Positions 18,290-32,039 of a DNA stretch of 64,000 nt are shown here, one piece after another. The notes under the pieces are model-generated. The model did not search any database. It was not told the origin of the DNA and worked only from the letters and a program-made list of their open reading frames with translations. Position numbers and translations under genes: made by a program. Source of the DNA: Sclerodactyla briareus (lineage: Eukaryota > Echinodermata > Holothuroidea > Dendrochirotida > Sclerodactylidae); assembly GCA_026419785.1 (NCBI GenBank), contig JAODTK010001199.1, positions 62,001 to 126,000 of the forward strand. Direction: 5' to 3'. Each line of letters begins with the position of its first letter. The stretch's first letter is position 1.

Positions 18290-18765
18290 AAACTGTGGTC
18301 ACCAAGATGATAACTGCATACAATTGATTTTTCTTATGGTCCCATCATATGTTAAATCATTAGATGCATGAGCAACTTTGCCAGTCCCTTTCCAGTTGAT
18401 TGAGTGTGTTGATGTCCCTTTGGAGTTGGAAGACAATCCTATGGGACTTGATCTCACGCTAGAGAACACAATCATCCCCAAGCAGCTTAATGTCCGGATA
18501 TGATTTTTCTGGGAAGGTCCTGTATGTATATCTACCACAACCGAGGGGCCCCCCAAACAGTTCCTTGAGGGACTCCGGATGTAACTTCCACTTCAGATGA
18601 TGATGATGTTTCTCCCTGTAGGAAAACTTGTTGTTGACGTTTGGTGAGAACTGACTGAATCCACTTTGAAGTGGTGATTCTGATACCTGCACTTTGAAGC
18701 TTGCGTAAGAGACGTTTGATGGTGCCCCTGTCAAAAACCGCTTTTTGAAGTCCATAATGATCAAG
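18290..18765 (-). pseudogene. LINE reverse transcriptase fragment (CR1/L2/Jockey-like)
   Basis: On the minus strand the sequence reads LIIMDFKK.F (the first catalytic Asp region, family LLDFSKAFD), then after frame breaks GIRITTSKWIQS, QQQVFLQGE, SGVPQGTV and LGDDCVLYREI. The DD of the last motif corresponds to the catalytic ADDxxLY of non-LTR reverse transcriptases. Beyond it LQRDINTLNQL matches the helix after the active site. Ends are not found; it is an internal, frameshifted piece. Confidence 0.82.
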
Positions 18766-19740
18766 TCAGCCTACTCATGCATGTCCTGTTTCTTCTACTG
18801 CAGTTGGCCATTATGGCAGTGTGCATGAAATTGTGGCTTTTCCATGCAGGATGAATTCAATTTCATTAATATCCTTCCCATTCAATCGTAGCATCTCTTG
18901 TTTGGCTTGAGTAACAATGACTCACCTCGTAGATCAATAATGGGGTACCCCCCAGGGAAAGTTGTAGTGGAATTGTGGTAGGAAGCTGTAATGGGCTCCT
19001 GTCAGTGTGGTGCTTTGCAAATTTTGGTAGGCGGGTGAGATGGGTTCATGCAAGTCGTTAGGATGAGGACCCCCCCCCCAGAAAGCAGTGCAGGTGGACC
19101 AAAATTATTTTGACCTTCACATGGGCTTGGCCTACCCTGTCCTGAGGCTTTTTACTGTTATCAATTCACATTTTTGGTATTTTTCCTTGGTGCCACTGCA
19201 TATACGGAAATGTTTGACCTTGGTGCCCTACCCAATGGCTTGGTGCCCTCCAAAATTCCTAATAGACAGGCCAATCGTTGCCCTCCCGCAACCTTAATTC
19301 CAGCCCTGGTATAGTAAGGATTATCATGATGTTTCTTTAAATTAACCCCGCAATGATGTCATTGTCGTAAGTGCGTTATGCTAAATACCGTGTACTTATA
19401 TCAACATGTCAAGCCACGTACGATTATAAGTCGTGTACCAATGATGAACGTTGTGATTTTTTTTGTTTCCGGTAGTAGGTAGGCCGTGTTTACTTGTCAG
19501 AGGAAGTGTCGTTTTTCGGCAGTCGGTACCATGATATCCGCAATGCCATTAATTGGTCCTACATGTCTGATTACAGAAAATGTTCACTTCACGCAAGTAA
19601 TAATGAGAATTTGGGTCTTTTCTGCTTCCTCACTATGTTTTGCATCTTTTCCACAAAGCGCACCACCGAATAACACACATCACGTATTGGGTCATCGGAG
19701 GAGAGGACCATTACCGAGTTGGAGTCGGTCAATGGACACT
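18766..19740. other. No gene recognised
   Basis: Upstream side of the LINE fragment up to the second TIR element. Short reading frames only. Confidence 0.4.
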
Positions 19741-19748
19741 CAGACAAT

Positions 19749-19953
19749 CTTGGACAAAATAGGTGGACACTTGGCGGAATCTGAGCTAGGAACCACCTAT
19801 GTCCGTATGGGCCATGAATACGTGTCGGGAATAAACGGTCTGGTAACCCCCGCCCCCCGAACCAATGTTGCTCTGTGTCGACTTCTCCGCTGCAGACCAC
19901 AACATATTGTTACGGGGCCGCAGCGGGGGTTTGTCCAAAGGATTTTGTCCAAG
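19749..19953 (+). mobile_element. Short TIR element, copy 2
   Basis: A 205-bp segment with perfect 12-bp terminal inverted repeats, CTTGGACAAAAT at 19749-19760 and ATTTTGTCCAAG at 19942-19953. It aligns with 12579-12776 in the same orientation. No clear target-site duplication flanks it. It directly precedes satellite array 2. Confidence 0.75.
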
Positions 19954-19959
19954 TATTGT

Positions 19960-20680
19960 AGGTCAAAAATGAAATTAATCCTTTGCACTGGACTGCTGCA
20001 ATGATAACATGTGTTGAAATTACTCCAAATATGCATAATTTGCTGTGTTTGATTGTTCTCTCGCTATGGTTCCCAAATGCAAATTAATAATGCCTGTGGA
20101 ATGCTGCCATGAGAAACAGGGTTGTTGAGGGCAATTACTCCAAATATGCATATATGATGCTGATTGTTCTTTTGCTAGGTCCCTAATGAAAATAATCCTT
20201 GCCTGGACTGCGGCCATGATAACATTTGAGCATTACTCCAATATGTATATATTCTGCTGATTTGTTCTTCTTTGCGAGGTCCCAAATGAAATAGTTCCTT
20301 GCCTGGACGCTGCCATGATAAACATGTGTGAGCCTACTCCAACTAGCAATATTCGCTGATGTTGCTCCTGCTCTCATACTCGCTAGGTCCCAAATGAAAT
20401 CAATCCTTGCCTGGACCCTGCTGCTATGAAAACATGGTGGCATTATCTCAAATATTCAATCTATTTTGCTGATTGTTCTCTTCGCGAGGGGTCCTGAATG
20501 AAATCAATCCTGCCTGGACTGCGCTATTGATAACATGTGTGAGCCATTACTCCAAATAGCATTATATTTTGCTTATTGGTTCTCTCGATAGGTCCCAAAT
20601 GAATTAATCTTGCCTTGACCGTCATGATGAACATGTGTGAGCATTGTTCCAAAACTAATATATCTGCTGAAACACACGAG
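19960..20680 (+). repeat. 105-bp satellite array 2 (about 7 units)
   Basis: Units of roughly 100-110 bp start near 19960, 20067, 20178, 20277, 20384, 20488 and 20589, each with (T)AGGTCCCAAATGAAAT, CCTTGCCTGGACTG, ATAACATGTGTGAGC, CTCCAAATATGCATAT and CTGATTGTTCTCTCGC. Units differ mainly by single-base insertions and deletions. Confidence 0.88.
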
Positions 20681-20699
20681 CTATACTCCTCGCTTTGAA

Positions 20700-21460
20700 A
20701 CGTGCCATGCGAATCCAACAAACTTCGGGAAAACAACATAAATTACACAAATTTATGTTGGTTGGCAGAAACGACCTCCACGTTGAAGGATAATTGTATC
20801 TATTTAGTCAGTGGAATTTGACGAAAATTGTAGGGAGGGAATTATGCAGTTAGAGGGCGTGCCAGTAATATGACAGTGTCCACTTTCAAATCCATCGGAG
20901 AGATTCCTTCGTGTGGAGTTTTGCATCAAATGGGCATAGGTGAAGTTCGGTTTATGACACCAATGCCGGAAGTTTCTGTCGCGGGAGGCTGCATCTACAC
21001 ACCGGAAACCATATTGTCCCCATAAAGGATGGAAGAATGGTAGTGATGGTAGCAGTAACACTTTGCAGCAGACGTTTTGCTTTTGAAATCCAGTAGTCAG
21101 CTTACATTTCTTCCTAGTGGCAAGGTCTTGGTCTTCAACTCACTGATTGCTGTAATGCTAGTGGATTTTTGGGGTTACTGGGCTTTGTTACGAGGTAGTG
21201 GAATAAGTCTCATATTAGTTGGCTGTGAAAATTAACTTGACCTTGGAAGCTTTTGCTCTACACGTACGCGAAAGTGGTCGGGTCTAGAAGTTTACTGATA
21301 GTCCTTTGGGAGGGGACGTAAAATGGTGGTCCCGGGGCAGGTCGGAATTGGTTACGCCCCTGCCTAATATCATATGAGCACTAGTAAAGAAGAAGGAGAG
21401 GAGGTAAGGCGGTGCTCATCCCCGATCAATACAGCCAGGGTCTGCCATACCCGGCTTCCT
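20700..21460 (+). repeat. R1 dispersed repeat, uninterrupted copy
   Basis: Aligns with 9330-9966 plus 10943-11015 but has no transposon at the position corresponding to the ATGGAGAC duplication: it reads CCTTTGGGAGGGGACGTAAAATGG there. The right part continues through CAGGTCGGAATTGG, CGCCCCTGCC, ATGAGCACT and ACAGCCAGGGT, as in the 40.45 kb copy. It starts next to satellite array 2. Confidence 0.72.
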
Positions 21461-23300
21461 CCTGAACCCCTCTGATTCAAATCAAATCAGATCCCCAGGT
21501 ATCAAATTCTGTCACACGAGATAACTCCAGTCATAGAGGGGTACTGGCAGGATCATTGGTGAGAATCGTTCCTCTGCCTCACATTTCCGCAAAAGGAATA
21601 ATCTGCTGAGGGACTTATGCCTTCATGTCACAGTCCATCCATCAGCCACTCTCCAAAAATAGATTTTTTAACAAAAATGTATAAAAATAATCGCAGGGCA
21701 AGCAACTGAGATTAAGAATGTCAGGTGATTACAGGAGGACACTATAACTGCAGATCTAATAAATATCATTCCAAATTTTTGGTGATATTCTCTCTGTCTC
21801 AACAGAAGGAGAGGAGAGGAGCAACGGGGCTATGGCCATGGCGCCCTACGGCGGTTACTAATAGCACCGGGCAGGTCAGGTAGTCTACATGGCACCCCCA
21901 CCAGCCAGCGGATAACCTCTGCGAAAAAAAAACTGTCCATGCTGGGTCACAGCTCACACCACTGTCTCGATTAAGAAGCAACAAAGGGTGCTTTGGTTTT
22001 CCGTCTGGTATTTTCCTCCTGGCGCACGGGCTCAAAAAGAAAATGGACGGGGGCGTGGCTGCTAAAGCTTGCGAGTCGATGACATCAGGGGCAGGTGTGG
22101 TCAGCCTGTGCCAAGGACTTAATAGGCGATCCGTGCTTTGCGTAGCAAGCTTCTCTCGGTAATGTAAAATGTTATGTAACATAGATCGGAAAAGGTTTTT
22201 CTTTTCCTAAGTGTTTTTGAGTGTATAGTGAGAGTGTGCGTTTCGTGGGAAGGATATTACCCCTCGCAACGCCCTTCTCGCCACTTACTACTGGCTAGGG
22301 ACAGAGTTGCAAACCTGAATAGTGGTCTTCAGGAGGGAGGGCTTGTTCCTTACTAAGAAAGCCCAAAGGCACCATGTTGCGTAGATATGTTGGCAGGTAA
22401 AAAAAAATTATGTCATCTCGTCAAAGAAGCATCTGCCAACCACTCTTCGTATGTCACCCTTTCTATGAAAAATTGTGTTCTTGATGATTTTTTGTGAAAT
22501 GCTGCTTGCCACAGGTAAGGCATGTGTACAATTGGTCTTTCGTTGATACGTTATTGTCCTCAATTGCGATGTCTACCACCAAAACCTAATAATCGATCTC
22601 CGTTCCCTTGCTCAGCAATACAGTCTTTTCCTACGTTTATAATGTACCAGGAATCTCAGATATGTGGGGGGCAATCACGTCTTCATGTTTAGATGTTTCT
22701 ATGAATTTTCACCATCGTAATGACAACTGTTAGAAATACCCGCAGACGCCGGTGATTTAATCTTTTTTTCCCTTATTTATTGTCGATGTTGCCTAATGCA
22801 AATCTCATGGACACAGTGTGTAAAGCCACCGTCAATTGTTACTTAACACATTTAGGTTAACTGATATATAATCATGTATATTCATGACCTCACCGTGAGT
22901 GAGAGTTTACCAAATGGTTAGAGTCACACCCGATTGAGAAATGTTTATAATTCTTTATGGGCATAGCACAGATTGGACAACACTACATGAATTCCAGCAG
23001 AATCTAGTAAGGAATGCGAAGCGAAGCTGGCATAGTGCATAGAAACTGCAACCTTTATGGGCTGCCAAGAGAGGTCAGTTGTGCGTGAAAATCGATGGGC
23101 GGGGCGATTGAACTAGCTGTACATGCCACACATCATTTAACACATACCCTCTGACCTTGATGCCTGTTGGTAAACTTTCTAATTGTGGCCAAACGAATCT
23201 GAACCTGTAAGTGTCGTTTGTAGGCCTGGTTGCAGGACTATGTACATGACTGATTAGTCACTTTAAGTAATTGAATTTTAATAACAGCCCTAATATGGCC
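21460..23300. other. Intergenic, no gene seen
   Basis: Both strands were read; only short, unrecognised frames occur. Confidence 0.4.
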
Positions 23301-23930
23301 GAATGCATTCTCAAGAGGAAGCTCAGTATAAACACTGATGATATAGTAGGGGGTTAAAAAGCCCCCCCCGTAAATAGGCATAATGGCTATGAACATGTGG
23401 CAACCTGTTCTTAGTATGCATGTTATTGACGTTAAAACACATAACTGTGGAATACATCCTGGTTTGACAAATGGTAAACAACGTTTTACATCGTCCTGTG
23501 TCGTTGAAACAGCTCAGTATATACTGAGAGAAGTATAAGGTTTGAAAATCAGGGTAGTTAATCAGTGCCCAGATTCTGTACAAGTGATTCTTATGGCGAT
23601 ATTTGTGAGATAACTCAAACATGCACTAGTGGACTCTCGGTGAATTATATTACTGCATTGTACTGTGACTGTTAAAACAAGTCCGTATGGACTGATGGAA
23701 TATGGAATCATAGTGGTAATAGTCGGCGCACTAAAAAATTTAGGCCACTCGTGCTGAAAATGTCATGTGAAATTCCACTCATCTGAAATAATGTAGCACA
23801 ACAGCAGAATGTGACAATTGCATCTCAGTAATAAATAGTGAACAATTTCATCACATTATACTGTGTTGTTGAAACAGCTCAGTTTGTACTGAACGGAAAT
23901 GATGGTGGAGAGTCCTGGTACTCGGTGCAC
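23300..23930 (+). repeat. Degenerate ~190-bp direct repeats
   Basis: Related stretches at about 23490-23590, 23650-23750 and 23855-23935 share (A)TTGTACTGTG, GTTGAAACAGCTCAGT, TACTGA and TGGTA. A weaker unit begins near 23310 with AAGCTCAGTATAAAC. Divergence is high. Confidence 0.5.
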
Positions 23931-23939
23931 AGTACAATG

Positions 23940-26900
23940 TCAGTTTCATTCACCTATGTGGTATAGAGTTACAGGTTGAACAGCAAATTCGTTTACTTTC
24001 ACAAATTTGTTATATTCACTAAGACAATCACTATATTCTGCCTGTCTAAAGAAGAGTTGGCTTCCCCCATACATTAATTAGGTTTGTCTTAGTGAATCCA
24101 AACAATTACCACTGATGTAAGATAATATTTTCTGTACGGATCGGTGCCTGACACCATGTGATCTGTATATTACTTATCATATCATATATCCCCCCAATTG
24201 CATGACTGCCCCATAAAGACACATTTTTAGCAACAGCGGGGAGATTCCCAAATGCAGTTTGACATCCTGTGGTTGCGTCTGAGTGCCTATGCTAATCGTG
24301 TCATAGTTCTTGAAAGTTTAACAAATGTTGAAATGTCTGTCGATTGCCCATGGTCCTTGCGCTGAGCGAGGGGTAAGTCTAGTGCAGACTGGCAAGAGAC
24401 AGAACAGTCTCCCACCCCCTCCCCGCAGCTTTGTGCAGTATTGTGTAGCAGTCGTCATACGATGTCGCGTGAGTTGCAGCAAAGTCCAGGGTTGTGATAA
24501 TGTTGTCATGCCGTGATAAGAGCAACAAAAGATATTACACGTTAGTATAGAGTGTATATGATACCGGCTACTGGTGTGTCCGTCTATTCACCTGTTTGAC
24601 AGCAGTTACAAACACATTGATGTTGGGGGCTATTCAACCCATAGTCATAGGCCTGTACGCACCCTCTTGTACAATTGGCCAATATCTAGGTATTTTCGGC
24701 TTGTACTCTTCTGGGACTTGGTTGCTACATAGTATCAGCATTAGATACCAAGAATTGTGGGAAGAAATCACCCCCGAACCGATATCTGTGAACGTTTCTC
24801 CTGATGTCATAGCGCGGGTTGCCCATGTGTGAGTCGCGCCAGCCATATAACCAGCTTGTAATGTAAAACCACAGAAAGAAAATATGAAACATCGGGATTG
24901 ATACTTTGGCTTTAGGGGGAGTAACGCTGCTTCCTGTCCGTTTTTTTTTTTTTTTCTGTCTTCCACATTTTGGATTTATGATTGGTCACAGACTGTAGCG
25001 AAATATATTAACTCACGACAGTGGTACTCATACCAGTGCTTTGTATAGCCAATGGTATTAACCAGAAGTTAGTCTGTATGTTGTTAGTTCACTAATATCA
25101 TAAAAGTTTCATTTAAAGTTTAACGTAAAGTATGTAGTCTGCAGTGAAAAGTATCAGCAAATTTTCTACTGTAACGTTAATTATATGATTGTCATTAGCA
25201 TGTTAGATGGATGTCACTTCTGGTCTGTGCTATTTCTGCATTAGAAGCTTGTGTGAATGGAAGGATCAACCCCCATCATTATGAGGTCACTGAAAAGAGC
25301 AATTGGGTAACCTGTATCAAAGGTTAGAAAATTGAGTTTATTGGAGAAAAGGTGTCCAGAATCACTACTATTTTGGACTACGTTACGGGTGTATAAAGAA
25401 CTGCCAGAAATAATTTATTTTGTTTGTTGTCAACTGTCTTGAAGAAAAATGCTATTCTGACTATATTTTCATCATTCCAATGTAGTATAATCTATAGATT
25501 TAAAGCATTGTTTTTTCATCTTTCTTCTGTTGTCTGCTCTCAGTCATAAGTAATTATTTTAGACCCCATGAAGACAGAATGAGGGAGGATGGCTGGGGGG
25601 GGGGGCGCAAAAGGGGAACTGTTTCAATATGAAGAAGTTTATGATGCCACCGTCAATGATTTGCCGTTTATTCACATGTCCCTACTTGTCTCTTATGCTT
25701 GACTCACACTGTACCTACGGTGATAACTTGCACCATAGAACACTTTAAAACATCAATCTTCGCGAGTTGCACTACTAGAAAAGTGCGAGTATTTTATTCA
25801 AGCCTTCATGGGTAAGCTACGGGTCTAAACTGGTTGATGATCACCTTGAGCTAGGGTAAGCGTTTCCTGATTTCTGTTATTTCGGTTGGCAGCCACGGAG
25901 AGGTAGAAATCCTGAACACCATTCCTCCGAATGACAGTTTGATATTCGAATGGACGATCTCAAACACTGTTTGGGGGGGGGGGGAGGAAATGGAAGGTCG
26001 TCGTAGTGCAGGTTGTCACATGCACATGCACCATTACACTATGAGTTCAGCCCAGCAGTCTCTGCTCCCCCCTCAGGGGTGTGTGAGGGGGGGTGGGAAG
26101 GCAGGGGACAGATGCTCACTCCAGGACCTTCTGTGCTTGATTATTGAAAAAGGCAGTAGGGTCTAAGATTAGTGATCGTATATAGCTGCGACATACGTTA
26201 TTACATTACGTTACAGTTACATGAGAGCTTTGGAAAATAGTATCGTTCGTGGCATGAAAGAGGGAATACTAACTATGATAGCTGCCTCATGAACCCTTAT
26301 ACTTTGTGTTGCCACTGAGCACGGCCCTGAGTTGTCCCCAAGTCCGATAGAGCCAGCTGCCAGGGGGCCAGTGCCGACAGACTTCTCAAGGCATGTGTAG
26401 CAAAATTTCAACGCTAACGTTGACAGGATTCCAATTTTTGGGCCCAGTGGGAAAAGTCATGAGTCGAGGCAGCAGATTGGTTCCAACGGACCCAGGGGAA
26501 ATGAAACGCCTTGTTGAGTGCGGGAGGTGTTGCATTGATACAAGACTGTTACCCAGAATCTTACATTTGAGGTTGTATTTCATTAACGTGCCCTTGAAAT
26601 GACTAGAGGTGTAGATGTTGTATAACTGTGAAGTCCGTAAGGGATAGGGTGGCTCCGACATGCATATTTAATTGTCAAGTGATGATGAACCCCCGATGAC
26701 CTGGCGATGGTCAGTCAAGATGTGGGTCATTTGTGGGTCATTGTGTGACTCACATAGGCAACACGGTCTCGAGAGGGTCAGTCACACAGGTTGGCATGGG
26801 AGGTGTGTCATCTCACTTGGATTGGGTAGAAACGATATGATAGAAAATAATAATGAACAATTATATAGAGCCATACATAAAATCGATAGACCTCAAAGTC

Positions 26901-29900
26901 CTTGACAGAACCACCAAATAGACAAAAACTCATGAAAATGACTGTTTAAGGTGAGACTGAAATGACCTACTTGTAAAGCTTACGAGGTGACGGGGCAATG
27001 AGTTGCAACAGTCCTAGAGCCAGCACTGAACTGTAAATTACTTGAAATAGAAAAATTTGGCCTACTTGTGGGTCTTTGTTATGGAATTGTAAGTCCGCTT
27101 TGTGTCTTCAGGGGGGGGGGGTGTGGGTTTGTGGTATCAATATACAGAATTGTATGACCCACTTTTGACAATGTCTCACCCTGTCCAGGGTATAAAAGTA
27201 TGTCATACAATTGGACAAAGGCATCATTGTCAGTTGTTTTCCCCCTACCTCCAAATTTTTGGTCAGGGAACGTTTTTTAGATTTTGCCGTAAAGCTTGTA
27301 AAAAATATTGTAAAAAGTTAAATATTGGAAGTGCGAAACAAAAAGTGTTTACAGTTATCACAATTTCTTGTTAAGTTATAGACTATTACTACTTTTGCTG
27401 TTTGCTCCTTGCAAATTATGCAGGAAACAAACTTCCAGCATTTTTTTCCTTCCTGCTATTTTGCAATATCTATGAATCGACAACGATGCAGAGTTTTTGG
27501 AGCGCCATTGGCTTGTGACTTCGTTGAAATCATGCTGGTCATGGTGACTAGGGAGAGTCAGAGTTTCTTTTACTTACAGTTGTCCTTTTACAGTTCTCAC
27601 TGTTTTTGCTCAGTATAATATATATTTTTTCCGTCAGGTGGGTAGGGGCGCGGATATACAAAATTATGCAATTTATAATTTTGTTTCCAATTTTTTTGTC
27701 TTGGTTATTATGTCGAAGCTTTGATTGGATGTTAAATGGGAGAGCATGCTCTGAAGGAATACTCACTACACAAGGAAAATTGCATCATTTGGCTGGCTTA
27801 GGTGCCCACTGTTTCAATGCACCCCGCTGCTACTCCTGACTGAATACCTTTCTTCGTTATACAGCGATATTTAGAAAATGTTGCTATCCATGTCATAGAT
27901 GTTGTACCACTCCCTCGGAAGCAGAGTATCACCATTTTCATACATTGAAAAATATGCGAGTCACACAGTTGAATTTTTGAGGAACAACATTTTGTGACAA
28001 ATTCCGGTATTTATCTGATAGTTATTGGCAGTAAATAGCAGTGATGACATTTCCGAGAAGTACTTGTGATGTCACGTGAGGTATTTTTGCTTGGTTGTTG
28101 TTCCACGTACTGTTTTCAGAAGACTCATGCCCCCCAAATTACTACAATCGTAACTTTAAAATAAGTTTAATGACAGCAATGCTACCACTGTGTTTGGCGG
28201 TTGCGCACGTGTGTCAATTTTCTTTTTTTGCTCCACAACAAAGTGACAGATTATATATGGCGAACACGCTTCGTATATTCACCCCTCCGCGCTCAACTCC
28301 TACTTCTAGAATCCATGAATGCGTGGCTGCTTGGCTTGTGGGAAACATTCTCTCTGTGTTCCCTGGCTTATCCGAAATTCAAACATGCGATACTCTGGCC
28401 ATCGGACCAATTTTGAGACACTCTTGTCACAAGTCACATTGAATCAATCTGCTTTTTGGTGAATGAGTTATTGGGACACACTGGATCAATTCTCTGCAAG
28501 TCCATTATGAGTCTGTGTACTTCCAAAACCAACTGTAAGAGAGGAAATCCAAGCCATTTCCCAACCTCATACACTATTAGATTTGTCTAGTATGCTTGTG
28601 TTGTAATTACTATCTATCTATCGATCTATCTATATCTTTAGGACACATTTTGACGTCCGCGTCTTTACTGTACTATTCTGTAAGATAAAATTGTGTGTGT
28701 GTGCAGTCTTGGAATCAAGACGGCTGTCATGTTTACGATATGGTGTATTTGCCACAGGCGAATGATATTTGTCATATTCTGTGGCAGCTTGGGCTTAAAT
28801 TCAAATGGGTGGGTTAGTAGGGTCCATGGTGTGCCATGTGTATGGTCTGAGGGGAGGGGAGGGGGTCATTCTTGGCAGTCAGCCATAGGCAAACGGGTCC
28901 CTAGCCATGGCCATTAAGAATCACAGTAAAGGTTCTGTCGATTTGAAAATTGAAATGGGACCTTTCTACAGTTATCATTTTGGCCCAAATGGAAATGACA
29001 CATGAGGACTACTCAACAAATTGATGTTGGATATCTGTTTTGTATATCATCTGCATTTCATGTATGTGTATATACATTTTGTACATTTCACACTCCATTA
29101 CCAAACATGTGTACAGAATAACTACAGGTAACCCCTATTTATGGCAGAGTTCCATTTTTACAGCACTACCTAGTAGAAAATTAATGCATTTATGCTGTGA
29201 TGTTGCTATCACTTGTCAAAGGAGCAATATTAATACCATAACTAGACATATTCGTGAAACTGCCAATGACCACAAAGAAATTAAGGTAAGAAGCAATCTC
29301 CAGATTAGGAGCAGGTGAACAATCTCTGGCTTTACGCCATTACCTTGTGTTACACCTTTGATGATGGATTCTAGCAAATTGGTTGCCAACTCATCTAGAC
29401 CTACTGTAATAAAATTGTCCAGTTCAGGGGACAAGAGAAAAACAGGGAGACCAAAACTGTGGGGGGGGGAGAGGGGGGAGGGCGACGTACACCGCTGGTG
29501 GACTTACCTATTCTAGCAAAGCAACTTCGGTGGTTTAATCTATGGTCCTGGGGCAAAAGGGGGTCCATTTATGGAGTGATGATCACACCGCACACCCAGG
29601 GCGGTCGCCAGATCGTAATTTATAATAAATGAAATATCAGCGAAACACTAATTAGCCTCACCCCACCATTGTTCCTAGGCCTTTAAAGTCTCAGCCGTCT
29701 TTTCCTCAATTATCACTTCTGTGGTCACTGCAACTGCCCATCGAGGACTAGTATTTCCCGAAAGCTCTGCATCCAAAACATATTGACTGTTTTTACTCAC
29801 ATTTTTCCTAGCTTCATCGCTATTATTTCCGATCTCTCATTCGAGATCCAGCCTATCATTTACGTAGCATTGTTGTTTTACAGTTTTTGCCTCTTGTCTA

Positions 29901-31990
29901 TATATATATATATATATCTGATGGTTATATATATATATTCCATATTGGATGTGCCCACTTAACACCCACAGCCCAATTCCGTATTTTTACTGTGTAGACC
30001 AGGTGAAAATATGACATGTTTCTTGTGCTTGTACAACCAGTATCAGTGAAATAATGCATTTTATGGACCCATTTTTTTTTGCATTTCTTCTTGCAACGAA
30101 ATGATTCTGACACATGTTTGCTGTGAATTTTACTCTAAATGATGTCGTTCATTTTACAAGTGGCGACCCTTAATAGGGATGTGTGTGAAGTCTCCAAGGT
30201 TTCGAAGCAAGTACTAGCTAGTTAGTCACAGAAAAGTATTCCCTAAAATGATTGAGTTGGACCCACTCGACCACCCCCCCCCCCCCTCCCCTCTCTTCCT
30301 GTTATGTTCAAACAGGACGGACACACTTGAATGTGCAAATTGTTTTATGAATGTATCTGTATATTTGACTGTACTTGTAAAAAGTATTGATGATGTGGGG
30401 GCGCAATTTGCCTCAATGAGAAAGGGTGTATTAATATGTTAACAAGACCTTGTGGTGTTGATTGAGGCCAATAGGAAGTTGGGCGTGGAGTTCAGGAGGG
30501 CTGTCATTTGTCACTGCTGCAACCATGCTCATCCTATCTTTGAGATAATCAATAGCAATGGATAGAAAAGGAACATTTCTACCTGTCGTAAATGGTGCTG
30601 TTGTTCGATTTCTTTCTCTTTTTTCGTTTGTGAGCATGATACCACTGCTTTAGTGAAGTGTGTTGTAGCATTTGCAGCAAGGAGACTGTCTGAATCCTCC
30701 CGTATTATCGTACGTAAATGGAAATCACATCATTGAGCAGTTTGTCTCTCTATACTTGACGAACACCCACCATACTCGGACCTCACCAGACGTTTGAGAA
30801 ACTATCTCAACACCTGAATGTCAGAAAACCCACACCATATGTTAACTCTAACTTTTGTGGTTATGAGAAACATTTCATATTTCCCCAGTTGGTTTCTCAG
30901 CTTCATTTTTCTGTGTATCATAATATGCCAATATTGTTAAGTTGTCTCCTTGGACTGATAGATACTTAACAGTGGTTGAGATGTCCAGAAGAAAAAAACA
31001 GCTTTGTTCTCCCTCATTTTTCTCGGTCTCTGTATATTTTGCATGTTCCTGACACAAGACTGCTTATAGACACACCAATATAGAATGATTTTGTCAAATT
31101 GATGTTGTAGCTAGCCTATTGGACGGATTTATGGTTAGAGACCGGTCCTGTAATTCTTGGTCGTTACAAACCCCAGTTTATGGATCAATAGAACATGGAT
31201 GGATTAACATTCAGAGTTGACACTTAAAATGAGACATTGATCTATTGTTTATATATGATCGCCCTGCAGCACAGTGCCCTCAGTTGCTTTAAGTAGCCGA
31301 TGCCTCTGAATAGTGGAAGCATGCGCCGAATGTTGTAACTCTGAAAGAGTGTAAGACAGCTTACACGACATAAGTTTAAACAGGAACACATTTATGAAAG
31401 GCACACAGGTCCATGATTAGCATGAGGTGGAAAGTAAAGCCCAATTCATACTTCACCGCTGGTCACTAAGAAGTCCGGAATTCTGTACACCGGCCATATT
31501 TACTTGAAATTATGGCATGCATGTCTCACCGGCGAACTCATTTCCGGTCTGTTCTGATTGCTTTAAGCGGCGGTAACAGCGGAACAATTGCTTTTATGGA
31601 AGGCCCAGAGGGAATTAACCAATACAAACTTACCATACTTAGAAAAAGAGATTGCAGATAAATGGTGTGGGATTTCAGCTGACATTTTACAACCGCGAAT
31701 ACAGCGCAAATACTTCGTCACTGTCAGAATCCATTATTTCGAATGAGGTATTTTCGAGTGTTATGTGTACTGACCAGCAGCAGGTCGCACAGTGCACCGC
31801 TGTGAAGTAAGATTTGGAACCCGTGTAAAATGTTTTCAAAGTATGAAAGCTTTAAGAAGCCAGTCCTTTCTGCCAGACTTGTCCGGCGGTGGAGTTTGAA
31901 CTGGTATTTTGGGATGTGGATTTGAATACAAACCATTGTATGATGAGTTGGATGCCTTGTCCCGTCCTGGGGTAACAAGTTACAAATAGG
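23940..31990. other. Gene-poor stretch
   Basis: No exon or transposon protein is recognised. Simple repeats present: a T-run near 24941, G-runs near 25595, 25973 and 27111, CTAT repeats near 28613-28634, and TA runs at 29899-29917 and 29926-29938. AT content is higher than in the flanking 13-17 kb block. Confidence 0.4.
29899..29938. repeat. (TA)n microsatellite, two runs
   Basis: Two alternating TA tracts of about 19 and 13 bases separated by CTGATGG. Confidence 0.9.
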
Positions 31991-32039
31991 GTCCCAAAAC
32001 AGAAGTTCAGGAAGAGAATTAGCGATCACTTTTGTCATG

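Noticed and set aside
24596-24832. 78-codon frame with hydrophobic stretches (24.6 kb)
   Set aside because: No signal peptide or family pattern and no exon borders; a chance frame is the simpler reading.
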